Source: SCN-70-22 sp046327755 (lineage in GTDB: Bacteria > Gemmatimonadota > Gemmatimonadetes > Gemmatimonadales > Gemmatimonadaceae). From it: a stretch of DNA of 64,000 nucleotides. Each line of letters opens with the position of its first letter. Position 1 is the first letter of the stretch. A program made the translations under genes and the position numbers. The stretch covers positions 310,001-374,000 of the forward strand of contig JAXLXW010000005.1 in assembly GCA_046327755.1 (NCBI GenBank), in the 5' to 3' direction. Positions 1 to 10,260 of this stretch are shown here, piece by piece. A model generated the notes under the pieces. It ran no database searches and was not told where the DNA came from. It saw nothing but the letters and a program-made list of their open reading frames with translations.

Positions 1-99
1 GAGGCCGAACATCCCCGGCGGGATGTCGAGCGAGACCCCGTCGAGGGCACGCACCCCGGACGCATACGTGCACGACACTCCGCGCAGCTGCAGCGTCAC
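1..99 (-). CDS. ABC transporter ATP-binding protein, N-terminal fragment
   Basis: Reading leftward from a GTG at 99, the 33 codons to the window edge encode a typical ABC ATPase start: a beta strand, an aromatic residue in the A-loop position (CTYASGVRALDGVSLDIP) and then PGMFGL, where the Walker A loop (GPNGAGKST in the family) would follow just outside the window. In this family the protein binds and hydrolyses ATP to power a membrane transporter. The start lies only 6 bp after the stop of the L,D-transpeptidase, so the two are probably cotranscribed. No clear Shine-Dalgarno is visible before the GTG. The Walker motifs are not in the window, so the call rests on N-terminal pattern alone. 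The substrate cannot be guessed. Confidence 0.7.
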   Translation of the reverse strand, partial: MTLQLRGVSCTYASGVRALDGVSLDIPPGMFGL

Positions 100-105
100 G
101 GGCGC

Positions 106-1695
106 CTAACGGGGATAGGGGTAGCCGCGCGCCAGCAACGCCGCCAGCCGCCGGTCGTGGCCATAGATGTCGGGGTAGAAGCGCATGTCGCCGCTTCGCT
201 CGGCGATCGCGGTGCCGTACAGGATGAGCACGGGGATGTGCTCGGTGATGGGCACCTCGAGCGGCGTACGGCGCGCCATGGCCGAGTCGAGTGCCTGCTG
301 CGTCCACTCGGGGCGATCGCGAAGGACCCAGCGGGCGAGCTCCACCGGTTGCGACAGGCGGATGCAGCCATGGCTGACGTCACGCCGCGTGCGCGCGAAA
401 GCCTGCTGCACCGGGGTGTCGTGCATGTAGACGTTGTGGGGGTTGGGAAAGAGGAACTTCACCCGGCCCAGGGCATTGTCGCGCCCCGGGAGCTGGCGCA
501 CCCGCACCGACGTGCCGATGGCGGCGATGTTGGCGGCAGTGGCAGGGAGGACGCGATCGCCACTGCCTAACAACACATAGTGGTGGCGTGCCAGGTAGCC
601 GGGGGCGCGCAGCGCCGGCGGCCGGATCTCCTTGCGCGCGATGCTCGTCGGCACTTCCCAATACGGCGAGAAGTGCAGGACGCGCAGCTCGTTCATGAAG
701 ATCGGCGTCTTGTGGTCGAACGCCTTTCCCACCACGACATCCATGCTGAACAGGTCGGTGGAGTCGGGGGTGAGGTGATCGAAGACGTGCAGCCGGAACT
801 CGGGGATGTTGACGATGAGCACCCGCCCCGCGAACGCATGCGGGAGCCAACGCCAACGCTCGAGCGAAAGCTCGATCTTCGCGATGCGCTCTGCCATGCG
901 CGTGCGAGGGGCGCCCGTCGTGCTGTCGCGCGCGAGCTCGCGCTGGCGTGCCAGCTGTGCCTTGAGCAGGCGATAGTGCAGCAGCGGCGGTTCGGCGGCG
1001 GTGAAGACGGCGGTGGGATCGGTGCCGTCGGCCATCTCGCGCATCGCATCTGCCACGTCGTAGTCGTAGCGCGGGATGCGGTACTCCTCGTGCACGTCGC
1101 GTGGATTGACGCGCCCCCACTGCAGGGTGGCGAGAACGCGCGCCACGGCGACGCTGAGCGTGGCCTCGAATCGCGCGCCGTCGCCCGCTGTGGCGCGCCG
1201 TTCGGCGAGCGCCTTGCCGAGTGAATCGAGGAGTGCGGCGTCGTAGTCGGCCGCACGCAGCCCCACCGTCTCGACGAGGGTGAGGTAGCGGACGGTGGCC
1301 AGGGCGGTGGCGGTCGGTCGCGCTTCGCGCAGCCAGAGGGGGCGCCACGCCGCACTGTCATAGAGCTGCATGAGGTCGTCGCGCACGTCGCCTAGTCGTG
1401 GCCAACGTGCCCCCGGGAGGCGACCGGACGCGAGCGCGGCACGCAGCAACGCCGTCGACGCGGAGTCCGCCGTGACGGACCTGGCAGGGGTGCCCGGCGT
1501 CGCCTGCGCCCGCGCCCAACGTGGCATCGCGAGCGTGAGGCACATGCCGGTGAGCAGGCCGGCTCGCACCCCTGCCCGCACACAAGCTCCCGCGCGCACG
1601 GTCAGGGCAATGCCTGCCGACGCCAGCGCGATGCAGGGACGACCGACGGCGCGACGCATCCGCGCAGGGCCACCCACGGCCAGGTGAAGGAGCAT
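106..1695 (-). CDS. L,D-transpeptidase, YcbB-like (YkuD catalytic domain)
   Basis: Probable periplasmic peptidoglycan L,D-transpeptidase that makes 3-3 cross-links or attaches proteins to the wall. A basic, hydrophobic N-terminus ends in PRWARAQA, a good signal-peptidase I site. An alpha-helical scaffold domain (about residues 95-290) is followed by a YkuD domain. That domain carries the YWEVPTSI segment and the catalytic motif SHGCIR with the nucleophilic Cys near residue 444. At 529 residues it is in the YcbB size range. Translation may instead start at the internal Met at 1659 (MRRAVGRP), which gives a more normal signal peptide. The stop codon TAG lies inside a GTTAGGC motif. The gene is followed 6 bp later by an ABC ATPase, suggesting an operon, and is divergent from the ammonia-lyase at 1816. 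Confidence 0.88.
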   Translation of the reverse strand: MLLHLAVGGPARMRRAVGRPCIALASAGIALTVRAGACVRAGVRAGLLTGMCLTLAMPRWARAQATPGTPARSVTADSASTALLRAALASGRLPGARWPRLGDVRDDLMQLYDSAAWRPLWLREARPTATALATVRYLTLVETVGLRAADYDAALLDSLGKALAERRATAGDGARFEATLSVAVARVLATLQWGRVNPRDVHEEYRIPRYDYDVADAMREMADGTDPTAVFTAAEPPLLHYRLLKAQLARQRELARDSTTGAPRTRMAERIAKIELSLERWRWLPHAFAGRVLIVNIPEFRLHVFDHLTPDSTDLFSMDVVVGKAFDHKTPIFMNELRVLHFSPYWEVPTSIARKEIRPPALRAPGYLARHHYVLLGSGDRVLPATAANIAAIGTSVRVRQLPGRDNALGRVKFLFPNPHNVYMHDTPVQQAFARTRRDVSHGCIRLSQPVELARWVLRDRPEWTQQALDSAMARRTPLEVPITEHIPVLILYGTAIAERSGDMRFYPDIYGHDRRLAALLARGYPYPR

Positions 1696-1815
1696 GGCTG
1701 AACCCTATCGCCCCGCAGGGGGGAGGCAAAGGCCGCGATGGCGCGTCCGGCGACCGGTGCTGTGGGGGCGCTGTGCCGAGGTGTGCCGACGCGCCGCCGG
1801 TGCCAGATTTCGCAC

Positions 1816-2817
1816 ATGTCGACCATCGACCTCGTGGTACTCCCCGCGCAGATCCGTGCCGCGCGCGAGCGGCTGCGCGACCATGTGCGGCAGACGCCGT
1901 TCGACCTGAGCCTGCCATTGAGCGAGCGCCTGCAGGGCGAGGTGCGCCTCAAGGGCGAACACCTGCAGCATACCGGGTCGTTCAAGGCGCGTGGGGCGTT
2001 GCACAAGGTCCTGTGCCTAACGCCGGATGCGCGGGGGCGCGGGGTGGTCGCGGCGTCGTCCGGCAACCACGGGGCGGGGCTGGCGTGGGGATGTCGCCTG
2101 GTGGGCGTTCGCGCGGTCATCTACGTCCCGGAACAGGCCTCGCCGGCCAAGGTGGCGATGATCCGGCGCTACGGCGCCGAGGTCCGCTTTTTCGGCACCG
2201 ACGGCCTGGACACCGAGGAGCACGCGCGCGCCGTCGCGGAGCGGGAGGGGATGACATACGTATCGCCGTACAACGACCTCGAGGTCGTGTGCGGGCAAGG
2301 GACGATCGGCGTGGAGATGACGGAGCAACTCCCCGCCGGCGAGAGACTCGACACGGTGATCGTGAGTGTCGGCGGTGGTGGGCTCATCGGAGGGATCGCC
2401 GCGGCGCTCAAGGCCGTGATGCCGAACGTGCGGGTGATTGGCGCCCTCCCGTCCAATTCACCGGTGATGGCGGAATCGGTGGCGGCGGGGGCGATCGTGC
2501 AGCGCGAGTCGTACCCCACCCTCTCCGACGGAACGGCAGGAGGAATCGAGGCGGGGGCGATCACCTTTCCGGCGTGCCAGGCCCTGGTCGACGAGTGGGT
2601 GCTGGTGAGCGAGGCGGAGATCGCCGCGGCGATGCGCCGGTTCGTCGAGGAGCATCACCAACTCATCGAGGGGGCGGCGGGAGTGGCGCTCGCCGCGCTG
2701 GAGGTTGTTGCGGCTGCCGGCGGCGCGCGCGGGTTGGCCGGGCAGCGCGTGGGCGTCGTCCTGTGCGGCGCCAACATAACGTCCGAAAAGCTGGTGGACG
2801 TCCTGCGCGCGCCCTGA
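1816..2817 (+). CDS. Threonine/serine dehydratase-like PLP enzyme (beta family)
   Basis: PLP-dependent beta-family ammonia-lyase, expected to deaminate threonine, serine or a hydroxy-amino acid to a 2-oxo acid and ammonia in the cytoplasm. The Schiff-base lysine is K57 in HTGSFKARG. The substrate loop SSGNHGAG and the phosphate-binding glycine loop SVGGGGLIGG are both present. At 333 residues it is a short form without the C-terminal ACT regulatory domain of biosynthetic IlvA, so it is more likely catabolic or related to serine racemase or hydroxyaspartate ammonia-lyase. The ATG at 1816 is chosen because the preceding in-frame residues are low-complexity and unlike the family. A second, distinct family member lies at 14,534-15,517. 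The exact substrate is not determinable from sequence. Confidence 0.85.
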   Translation: MSTIDLVVLPAQIRAARERLRDHVRQTPFDLSLPLSERLQGEVRLKGEHLQHTGSFKARGALHKVLCLTPDARGRGVVAASSGNHGAGLAWGCRLVGVRAVIYVPEQASPAKVAMIRRYGAEVRFFGTDGLDTEEHARAVAEREGMTYVSPYNDLEVVCGQGTIGVEMTEQLPAGERLDTVIVSVGGGGLIGGIAAALKAVMPNVRVIGALPSNSPVMAESVAAGAIVQRESYPTLSDGTAGGIEAGAITFPACQALVDEWVLVSEAEIAAAMRRFVEEHHQLIEGAAGVALAALEVVAAAGGARGLAGQRVGVVLCGANITSEKLVDVLRAP

Positions 2818-2893
2818 CACGCGCCCCGCCCCGCCCCGCGCCCCGCGCCGCCCGTGCCAGAAACGGCCACTGGCGGCGCGCGACCAATCGGCG

Positions 2894-4600
2894 TTAGGCG
2901 CAGGACTCCTGGTCCCAGGCCGGCGTCGGTTGCGGCACCTGGCGGACGAGGGGCACGCCGCCACGTGCGACACGATCTGGTGTTGCCGGATCATCGCGGG
3001 ACACGATCGCGAGCCCCTCCCTCGGTGAGGTGGCGGCGCCTGTCGGAATGTTGAGGGGCGCCGTCGTGCCGGACGAAACGTTCATGCCCCTCGACACGGT
3101 CGGCGGGACGACATCCGCTCGGAAGTCACCAAGGGGGATGCCTGCGGGGTCGCCGCGCGGGATCGCCATGGCGAACCCGCGCTCTCCCGAAACCCGGGGC
3201 GCCGCCGGCGCGACCACGATGAGCGTGAGGGAGTCCTGCTTCGCGGTGATCCCCGTCCCCGAGGCGGTCACCGTCACGGTGGCCGCGCCGAGCGTGGCGC
3301 CAGCCCCAACGGTGAGCGAGACGACCGCCGAGTCACCAAGCGTGGTGGCGGCGGTCGCCGTGATTCCAGTGGGAAGTCCGGCGACGGCGAAGCGCACGCT
3401 ATCGGTGAAGTTGGTCCGCGTGAGGAGCACCCGGAACGTGGTGTCGCGCCCCTGGGTCACGGTGAGCGAATCGCCAGCGATGGCCAGCGCGATCGCTGGC
3501 GGCGCAACGACGACCGTCAGATGCAACGTGTCGGCACGCTCGGGGCGTCCGGAGGAGTTGCCCCGCACGACGACGGCATAGTCGCCTGGCGTGGCGGTGG
3601 TGCCGACGCCGAGGGTGAGCGCCGTGGTGTCGCCGGCCACGATGGCCTGGCCGAGCGTGGCGGTGATCCCGGTAGGGAGCGAGTCGACGGTGAGGGCGAC
3701 CGCAGCGGTGAAGCCCGAGTCCCTCGTCAGGCGCACGAGCGAGGCTCCCGTCTGTCCCTGTCCGAGGCGCGCCGAGTCGGGGACGAGGGCGAGTGCGAAG
3801 CCTGGACGCTTGGTGACGGTGATGGCGACGGTGTCGCTACGCGCCGTGAGCCCCGTCGCCGACGCGGTGAGGATCGCCGCATACGGCCCGGGGGCGACCA
3901 GTGTCCCGACGCGAAAGGTGACGGACGAACTGTCGCCGGCGAGCGTGGGGGTCGCGACGGCGGCGACGATGGAGTCCGGCAGTCCGGTGACGGCGAGGGA
4001 GACGGCGCCGGCAAAGCCACCCACGCGCGTGATGCGGGCGAGCGAGATCGAAACGGATCCCTGCTCGATGCTGATGGCGTCCGGGGCGGCGGCCAGGGTG
4101 AACGACGGGGCTGCGGTGACGGTGATGGTGGCGGTCGTGGACTGGTCTGGCATCCCGGTGGACTTGGCCCGCACGGTGACCGGGTAGTCGCCAGGCGCAA
4201 CGGACGATGCGGCGGTGATGGTGAGGGTGCTGCTGGTGGCCGTGCCGGCGACGGTGTCGGACGAGAAGGTGCCGGTCAGCCCGGCTTGCGCGCTCTCGAA
4301 CGAGAGGGCGACCGGGAGGGTGAAGGGGGCGACGCGGGTGATGGTGGCGGTGATGGTCCCGGTGGCGCCATGCACGATGCTGCTCGCCGTGGGGTCGATG
4401 GTCAGGGTGAAGGAGCCGGTGGGTCGTGTCGCGTTGCCGCCGTCGTCGCCGCACGCGGCGGCGAGCACGACGGCGGCGCTGATGGCGAGGGCGAGCAGGG
4501 CAGGCCGGGCAGGCCGTGCGGGCCGGCGGTTGCGCCTGGCCGCGGGGTGGTCGAGCTTGCCTAACGCGCCAGGGTGGGGCGTGGAGCCGGTGGTGCGCAT
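2894..4600 (-). CDS. Lipoprotein with four bacterial Ig-like repeats
   Basis: A surface or periplasmic lipoprotein of about 568 residues with no catalytic motif. The start at 4600 is fixed by a strong Shine-Dalgarno (GGAGGGAGGA) a few bases upstream. The N-terminus ends in a lipobox (VVLAAACGDD), so Cys is predicted to be lipidated. The body has four repeats of about 90 residues, each opening with a beta strand such as FTLAAAPDAISIEQG or FALALVPDSARLGQG and continuing with VALTVDSLPTGITAT-like strands. This is the pattern of extracellular Ig-like beta-sandwich domains. A related protein sits at 18,426-20,381. The stop TAA lies in GCCTAACG. It is convergent with the ammonia-lyase. Its role (adhesion, cell-surface spacer) is unknown. 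Confidence 0.75.
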   Translation of the reverse strand: MRTTGSTPHPGALGKLDHPAARRNRRPARPARPALLALAISAAVVLAAACGDDGGNATRPTGSFTLTIDPTASSIVHGATGTITATITRVAPFTLPVALSFESAQAGLTGTFSSDTVAGTATSSTLTITAASSVAPGDYPVTVRAKSTGMPDQSTTATITVTAAPSFTLAAAPDAISIEQGSVSISLARITRVGGFAGAVSLAVTGLPDSIVAAVATPTLAGDSSSVTFRVGTLVAPGPYAAILTASATGLTARSDTVAITVTKRPGFALALVPDSARLGQGQTGASLVRLTRDSGFTAAVALTVDSLPTGITATLGQAIVAGDTTALTLGVGTTATPGDYAVVVRGNSSGRPERADTLHLTVVVAPPAIALAIAGDSLTVTQGRDTTFRVLLTRTNFTDSVRFAVAGLPTGITATAATTLGDSAVVSLTVGAGATLGAATVTVTASGTGITAKQDSLTLIVVAPAAPRVSGERGFAMAIPRGDPAGIPLGDFRADVVPPTVSRGMNVSSGTTAPLNIPTGAATSPREGLAIVSRDDPATPDRVARGGVPLVRQVPQPTPAWDQESCA

Positions 4601-4717
4601 GACAGGTCCTCCCTCCGGGTGGATGACCGCACGACGCGTGCGGCCGGAGGAAGTAGCCATGGGGGCGCGCTGCGCCCTGCGGTGCACGTCACAATCCGCA
4701 CGCATCGACGCGACTTT

Positions 4718-4760
4718 CGTTAGGCAGAGTCCGGTCCGGCATGGCCGCGCCTGCCTAACG
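4718..4760. repeat. Perfect 10-bp inverted repeat built from GTTAGGC motifs
   Basis: The arms CGTTAGGCAG (4718-4727) and CTGCCTAACG (4751-4760) are perfect reverse complements around a 23-base spacer. They lie in the 314-bp gap between the Ig-repeat lipoprotein and the glutamine synthetase. Each arm contains the window-wide GTTAGGC word. It could be an RNA stem or a protein-binding pair; nothing in the sequence decides between them. Confidence 0.6.
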
Positions 4761-4849
4761 CCGTGCGCTGGCGCACGCTCCCGCTGCGACCTGCGCGATG
4801 TCGCGGCCGCCACCCGCACGCAAGCCGTGACAGGTCGCCCCACACGCGG

Positions 4850-4884
4850 ACGGGCCCGCCCGCGCATCGCGCGGACGGGCCCGT
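4850..4884 (-). terminator. Strong hairpin downstream of glutamine synthetase
   Basis: Two 16-base arms (4850-4865 and 4869-4884) pair at 15 of 16 positions around a 3-base loop, with the core ACGGGCCCG/CGGGCCCGT. It lies 30 bp past the stop of the minus-strand glutamine synthetase. There is no U-tract, which is common for terminators in very GC-rich genomes. Confidence 0.65.
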
Positions 4885-4914
4885 GGTTCCTCGTCTTCCC
4901 GACTTGTGCCCGTC

Positions 4915-7134
<2,220 letters not shown>

Positions 7135-7250
7135 GGGGATCGAGAAGGGACGAAGGTGGGACGACGAAGAGGCGAAGTCGGGGACCGCAGGCAGTACGCA
7201 ATCGACGAACGGGCGAGAAGCATGCCGTTCGGTCAAGGTGCAACGTCAGT

Positions 7251-7346
7251 CGTGCAAATTCTGCACGATTTGTAAAGCGATGCGCCCGAAATAAAGCGAA
7301 GACCCCCAGTCCAATGCAATCGGGCGTGCAGATTCCGCACGGATTG
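7251..7346 (-). promoter_or_regulatory. Two matching operator-like dyads upstream of glnN
   Basis: Two 22-bp sites (7251-7272 and 7325-7346) agree at 18 of 22 positions and start exactly 74 bp apart, about seven helical turns. Each contains a perfect 5-bp inverted repeat CGTGC/GCACG around a 7-bp, AT-rich centre. They lie 117 and 191 bp upstream of the glnN start in a noticeably AT-rich patch. This arrangement fits a dimeric regulator binding cooperatively. Which regulator is unknown, and I could not place a convincing -35/-10 pair. Confidence 0.5.
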
Positions 7347-7400
7347 GTGAACGAGGAGTCCGGCGTCAACGCGGGCGTGCCCGCGCAGGTCGCAGCCGGT

Positions 7401-8885
7401 CTATAAACCGAAGATCGATCGCACCCGGTCGCCCAACGCCTTGGGAGTAAACGGCTTGGGAAGGAAGGCCGCCCCGCGCGGGAGCCGCGACGCCTCGCCG
7501 GTCGCCATGGTCGACGCCCCCGACGAGAAGAGGATGCGAACATCAGGGCGCGCGGCCACGATGCAGCTTGCCAGCTCGACCCCGCTCAGCCCCGGCATCA
7601 TCACGTCGGTCACCAGCAGGTCCGCGACCGACGGGTCGCGGGAAACGAGCGCCAGCGCCTCGTCGGCGTCCGCGGCCTCCGACACGCGATACCCCTCGCG
7701 GCGCAGCGTGCGCGCGGCAATGCGCCGCACGACCTCCTCGTCATCCACCACCAGGACCGAGCGCGTGTACGCCGGAACGTTGAGCGCGCGCGCGGGAGAC
7801 TCGGCGAGAGTCGGGAGGTAGAGCGCGACTGTCGTCCCCTCGCCAGGACGCGAGTCGCAGGTCACGTATCCTCCCATCTGTGCCGTAGCGCCAAAGACGA
7901 GCGACAACCCGAGCCCTTCGCGCCCGCGGGTCGAGTAGAGCGGCTCGAAGCAGCGTTCGAGCGTCGACGCCTCCATGCCATGCCCCGTGTCGTGTACCTC
8001 GAGGCAGGCGTAGCGCCCGGGGCGCATGACCGCATGCACCGCGCGGCGCGGCGTGACGCAGTCGAAGGCACGTGCCACGATGCGCAACTCGCCGCCATCA
8101 CTCATCGCGTCGCGCGCGTTGCGCACCAGGTGCAGGATCGACGCCTCCAGCTGCGACAGGTCGATCACTCCCTGGCCGGCGTTGGGGGCGAGGTCGAGGA
8201 CGAGGCGCACGCGCTCGCCAGCGACCCGGTGTACGGTGGTCTCGAGCGCGGCGATCGCGCGCGCGATGTCGATGCGCTGCGGTGCGGCCGTGCGCGACTG
8301 CGCGGTGCGCGACAGCTCGCGCGTGAGCACCGCCGCGCGCTCCGCCGCTTCACGAATCGTCTCCACGTCGCCGCGCACCCGGTCGCGTGGCGCGAGTTCA
8401 CTCGCGATCAAGTCGGCTGACCCAGAGATCGCCGTCAGCAACTCCGAGAACTCGTGCGAGAGGGCGAGTGCCATGCGTCCGACGCGTTCGAGCGAGCGCG
8501 CCTCGCGCAGCGACGACTCCAACGCCCGCTCGGCTCCGAGGTCGCGCAGTTGCGCCCATCGCCACCCCGGCGGTACCCCGCACTCGATCGCGCGGATGGT
8601 GACGGCAACCGCGTGCGCGCTGGTGCCCTCGATCTCGCCCTCGGTGCTCCAGCTCCCCCCCGCACCCACGGCGCCATCCAGGACGATGCGCTCGCGCGTG
8701 GCGCTGCCGAACAGCGCGAGGAACTCGCCGCCGTCACGACACGCGCCGCTCGCCTCGATCAGCCGGGACGCGCTCGCGTTGTGCCACTGCACCCGCCACC
8801 ACTCGTCGACGACGAAGACGGCGTCGTCGAGCGCGTCGGCGATCGCGCGAAAGACGGAATCGGCGGGGTATGGAGGAGCGGACAT
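7401..8885 (-). CDS. Hybrid histidine kinase with PAS and C-terminal receiver
   Basis: Signal-transduction kinase of 494 residues. No membrane segment is visible, so it is probably cytoplasmic. An N-terminal PAS-like region (about 8-115) is followed by a phosphoacceptor helix ALSHEFSELLTAISG with H144. A HATPase domain has the N box (HLVRNARDAM), G1 box (DTGHGM) and G2 box (GLGLSLVFG). A receiver domain has acidic VVDDEE, phospho-acceptor D427 in VTDVMMPG and a KPFTP lysine motif. The architecture is that of soluble hybrid kinases that pass phosphate to a separate response regulator; no partner is encoded nearby. Its target could include the downstream glnN region, but nothing shows this directly. 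Confidence 0.9.
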   Translation of the reverse strand: MSAPPYPADSVFRAIADALDDAVFVVDEWWRVQWHNASASRLIEASGACRDGGEFLALFGSATRERIVLDGAVGAGGSWSTEGEIEGTSAHAVAVTIRAIECGVPPGWRWAQLRDLGAERALESSLREARSLERVGRMALALSHEFSELLTAISGSADLIASELAPRDRVRGDVETIREAAERAAVLTRELSRTAQSRTAAPQRIDIARAIAALETTVHRVAGERVRLVLDLAPNAGQGVIDLSQLEASILHLVRNARDAMSDGGELRIVARAFDCVTPRRAVHAVMRPGRYACLEVHDTGHGMEASTLERCFEPLYSTRGREGLGLSLVFGATAQMGGYVTCDSRPGEGTTVALYLPTLAESPARALNVPAYTRSVLVVDDEEVVRRIAARTLRREGYRVSEAADADEALALVSRDPSVADLLVTDVMMPGLSGVELASCIVAARPDVRILFSSGASTMATGEASRLPRGAAFLPKPFTPKALGDRVRSIFGL

Positions 8886-9045
8886 CCTTGGGGATACGCG
8901 CAGTGGGTGAGTCAGGCAACACGAATGGGCGCCACTCGCCGCCGCTCACGTTCGCGCTGTGCGATCCGACCCATCGTTCGACCCGGCTCGTTAGGACCTC
9001 ACCATCGCACGGCCGCCGCGTCCGGTCACCCATTACCTTCCTGAC

Positions 9046-10140
9046 ATGTCGTCCGACGCATCACCCGGCGCCGAGCCGGGGTCCTCGCCCGACAGTTCGC
9101 TCCCCCCGTCTCGTAATGCGCGCAGGGACGCCCGGTCCACCGGCACCGGGCCCTTCACGTCGTGGGGACGACGGCTCATGCTCGGGCTCTTCGCCTTCGC
9201 AGGGCTCGTGGCGCTCGCCAAGGCGGTCAGTGTCGTGCGTGAGCTGGTGCGCGGTGGTGATGGCGGGACGCTCTCGATCGGCCCCGGCGACCTGCCACCG
9301 ATCCCCGACCTCCCGACCTCCGCGAGCCTGGCGCTTCCCGACTCGTTCGGCGGCCACAGCGGGGCCCTCCACTTCCGCGCCCTCACCGCCGCCGAGGCGC
9401 TGGCGATCCCCGGCTTTGTGCAGCGGTACGGCGAGCGTGCGCTCAAGCAGCCCGCTGTGCACCTCACGTCGCTTGGCGCGGACTCCGTCCCCTTCGCCCT
9501 CATCGTCCTGCGTCCGTTCGGGAGCAAGCGCGGCGATGTGCTGAACGGCTACCGGCTGGGACGATGGCCGGCCGAGCGCTGGATCATGGCGCGCAACTAT
9601 TTCAATCCGGACGGTTTCGTGGAGGTCACGCCGGACAACGTCACGTTGCGGCTGTCGGATCACTTCACGCTGGGCGACTTCCTCACGCACGACCAGCGGA
9701 GCACGTGGCCCAAGTATGTCGTGCTCGAGGAGAAGCTGATCGACAAGCTCGAGCTCGTGCTCGCCGACCTGGCGGCGCACGGGATACCGACTGGGCACGT
9801 GGTGGTCCTCTCCGGCTTCCGTGCGCCGTACTACAATGATCGCGGCGTGGGCGAAGGGATGGCGCGGGCGTCGCGCCACCAGTTTGGCGATGCGGCCGAC
9901 CTGATCATCGACGACGACGGCAACGGGCGCATGGACGATCTCAACCGCGACGGGGTGGTCGACCTGCGTGACATCGCGGCGATCATCGCGGCGATCGCAC
10001 GGGTGGAGAAGGCGCACCCCGACCTGGTGGGTGGGCTGGGGACGTACCAGGCGACGGGGCCGAGCGGCCCGTTCGCCCACATCGACGTGCGCGGAACAAG
10101 TGCGCGCTGGGAGAGCGGGTGGTGGAAACGGCGCTCGTGA
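9046..10140 (+). CDS. Membrane-anchored M15-type D,D-carboxypeptidase-like protein with EF-hand-like insert
   Basis: Probable peptidoglycan D-Ala-D-Ala carboxypeptidase or related M15 metallopeptidase, 364 residues. After a Pro/Ser-rich head, one hydrophobic helix (LMLGLFAFAGLVALA, about residues 45-60) anchors it in the inner membrane with the rest periplasmic. The catalytic fold shows LSGFRAPYYN, then RHQFGDAADL (zinc-ligand His and Asp near 279 and 283), and a late HIDVRG (about 345). Between them sits DDDGNGRMDDLNRDG followed by VVDLRDI, two overlapping D-x-D/N-G loops typical of EF-hand or dockerin calcium sites. This insertion inside the metallopeptidase fold is unusual. The gene stands alone, with the amidohydrolase 120 bp downstream. 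Confidence 0.75.
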   Translation: MSSDASPGAEPGSSPDSSLPPSRNARRDARSTGTGPFTSWGRRLMLGLFAFAGLVALAKAVSVVRELVRGGDGGTLSIGPGDLPPIPDLPTSASLALPDSFGGHSGALHFRALTAAEALAIPGFVQRYGERALKQPAVHLTSLGADSVPFALIVLRPFGSKRGDVLNGYRLGRWPAERWIMARNYFNPDGFVEVTPDNVTLRLSDHFTLGDFLTHDQRSTWPKYVVLEEKLIDKLELVLADLAAHGIPTGHVVVLSGFRAPYYNDRGVGEGMARASRHQFGDAADLIIDDDGNGRMDDLNRDGVVDLRDIAAIIAAIARVEKAHPDLVGGLGTYQATGPSGPFAHIDVRGTSARWESGWWKRRS

Positions 10141-10260
10141 CACAGGCGCCGTAGCGCCTTGGGGCGCTGCCACGTTCGGCCATGGCGTCCACGCCTCCGC
10201 CGAGTAGGATCAAGGCGACTCGCGCATGACACCGAGCGCTTCCGCACTTCCCACACGCCC

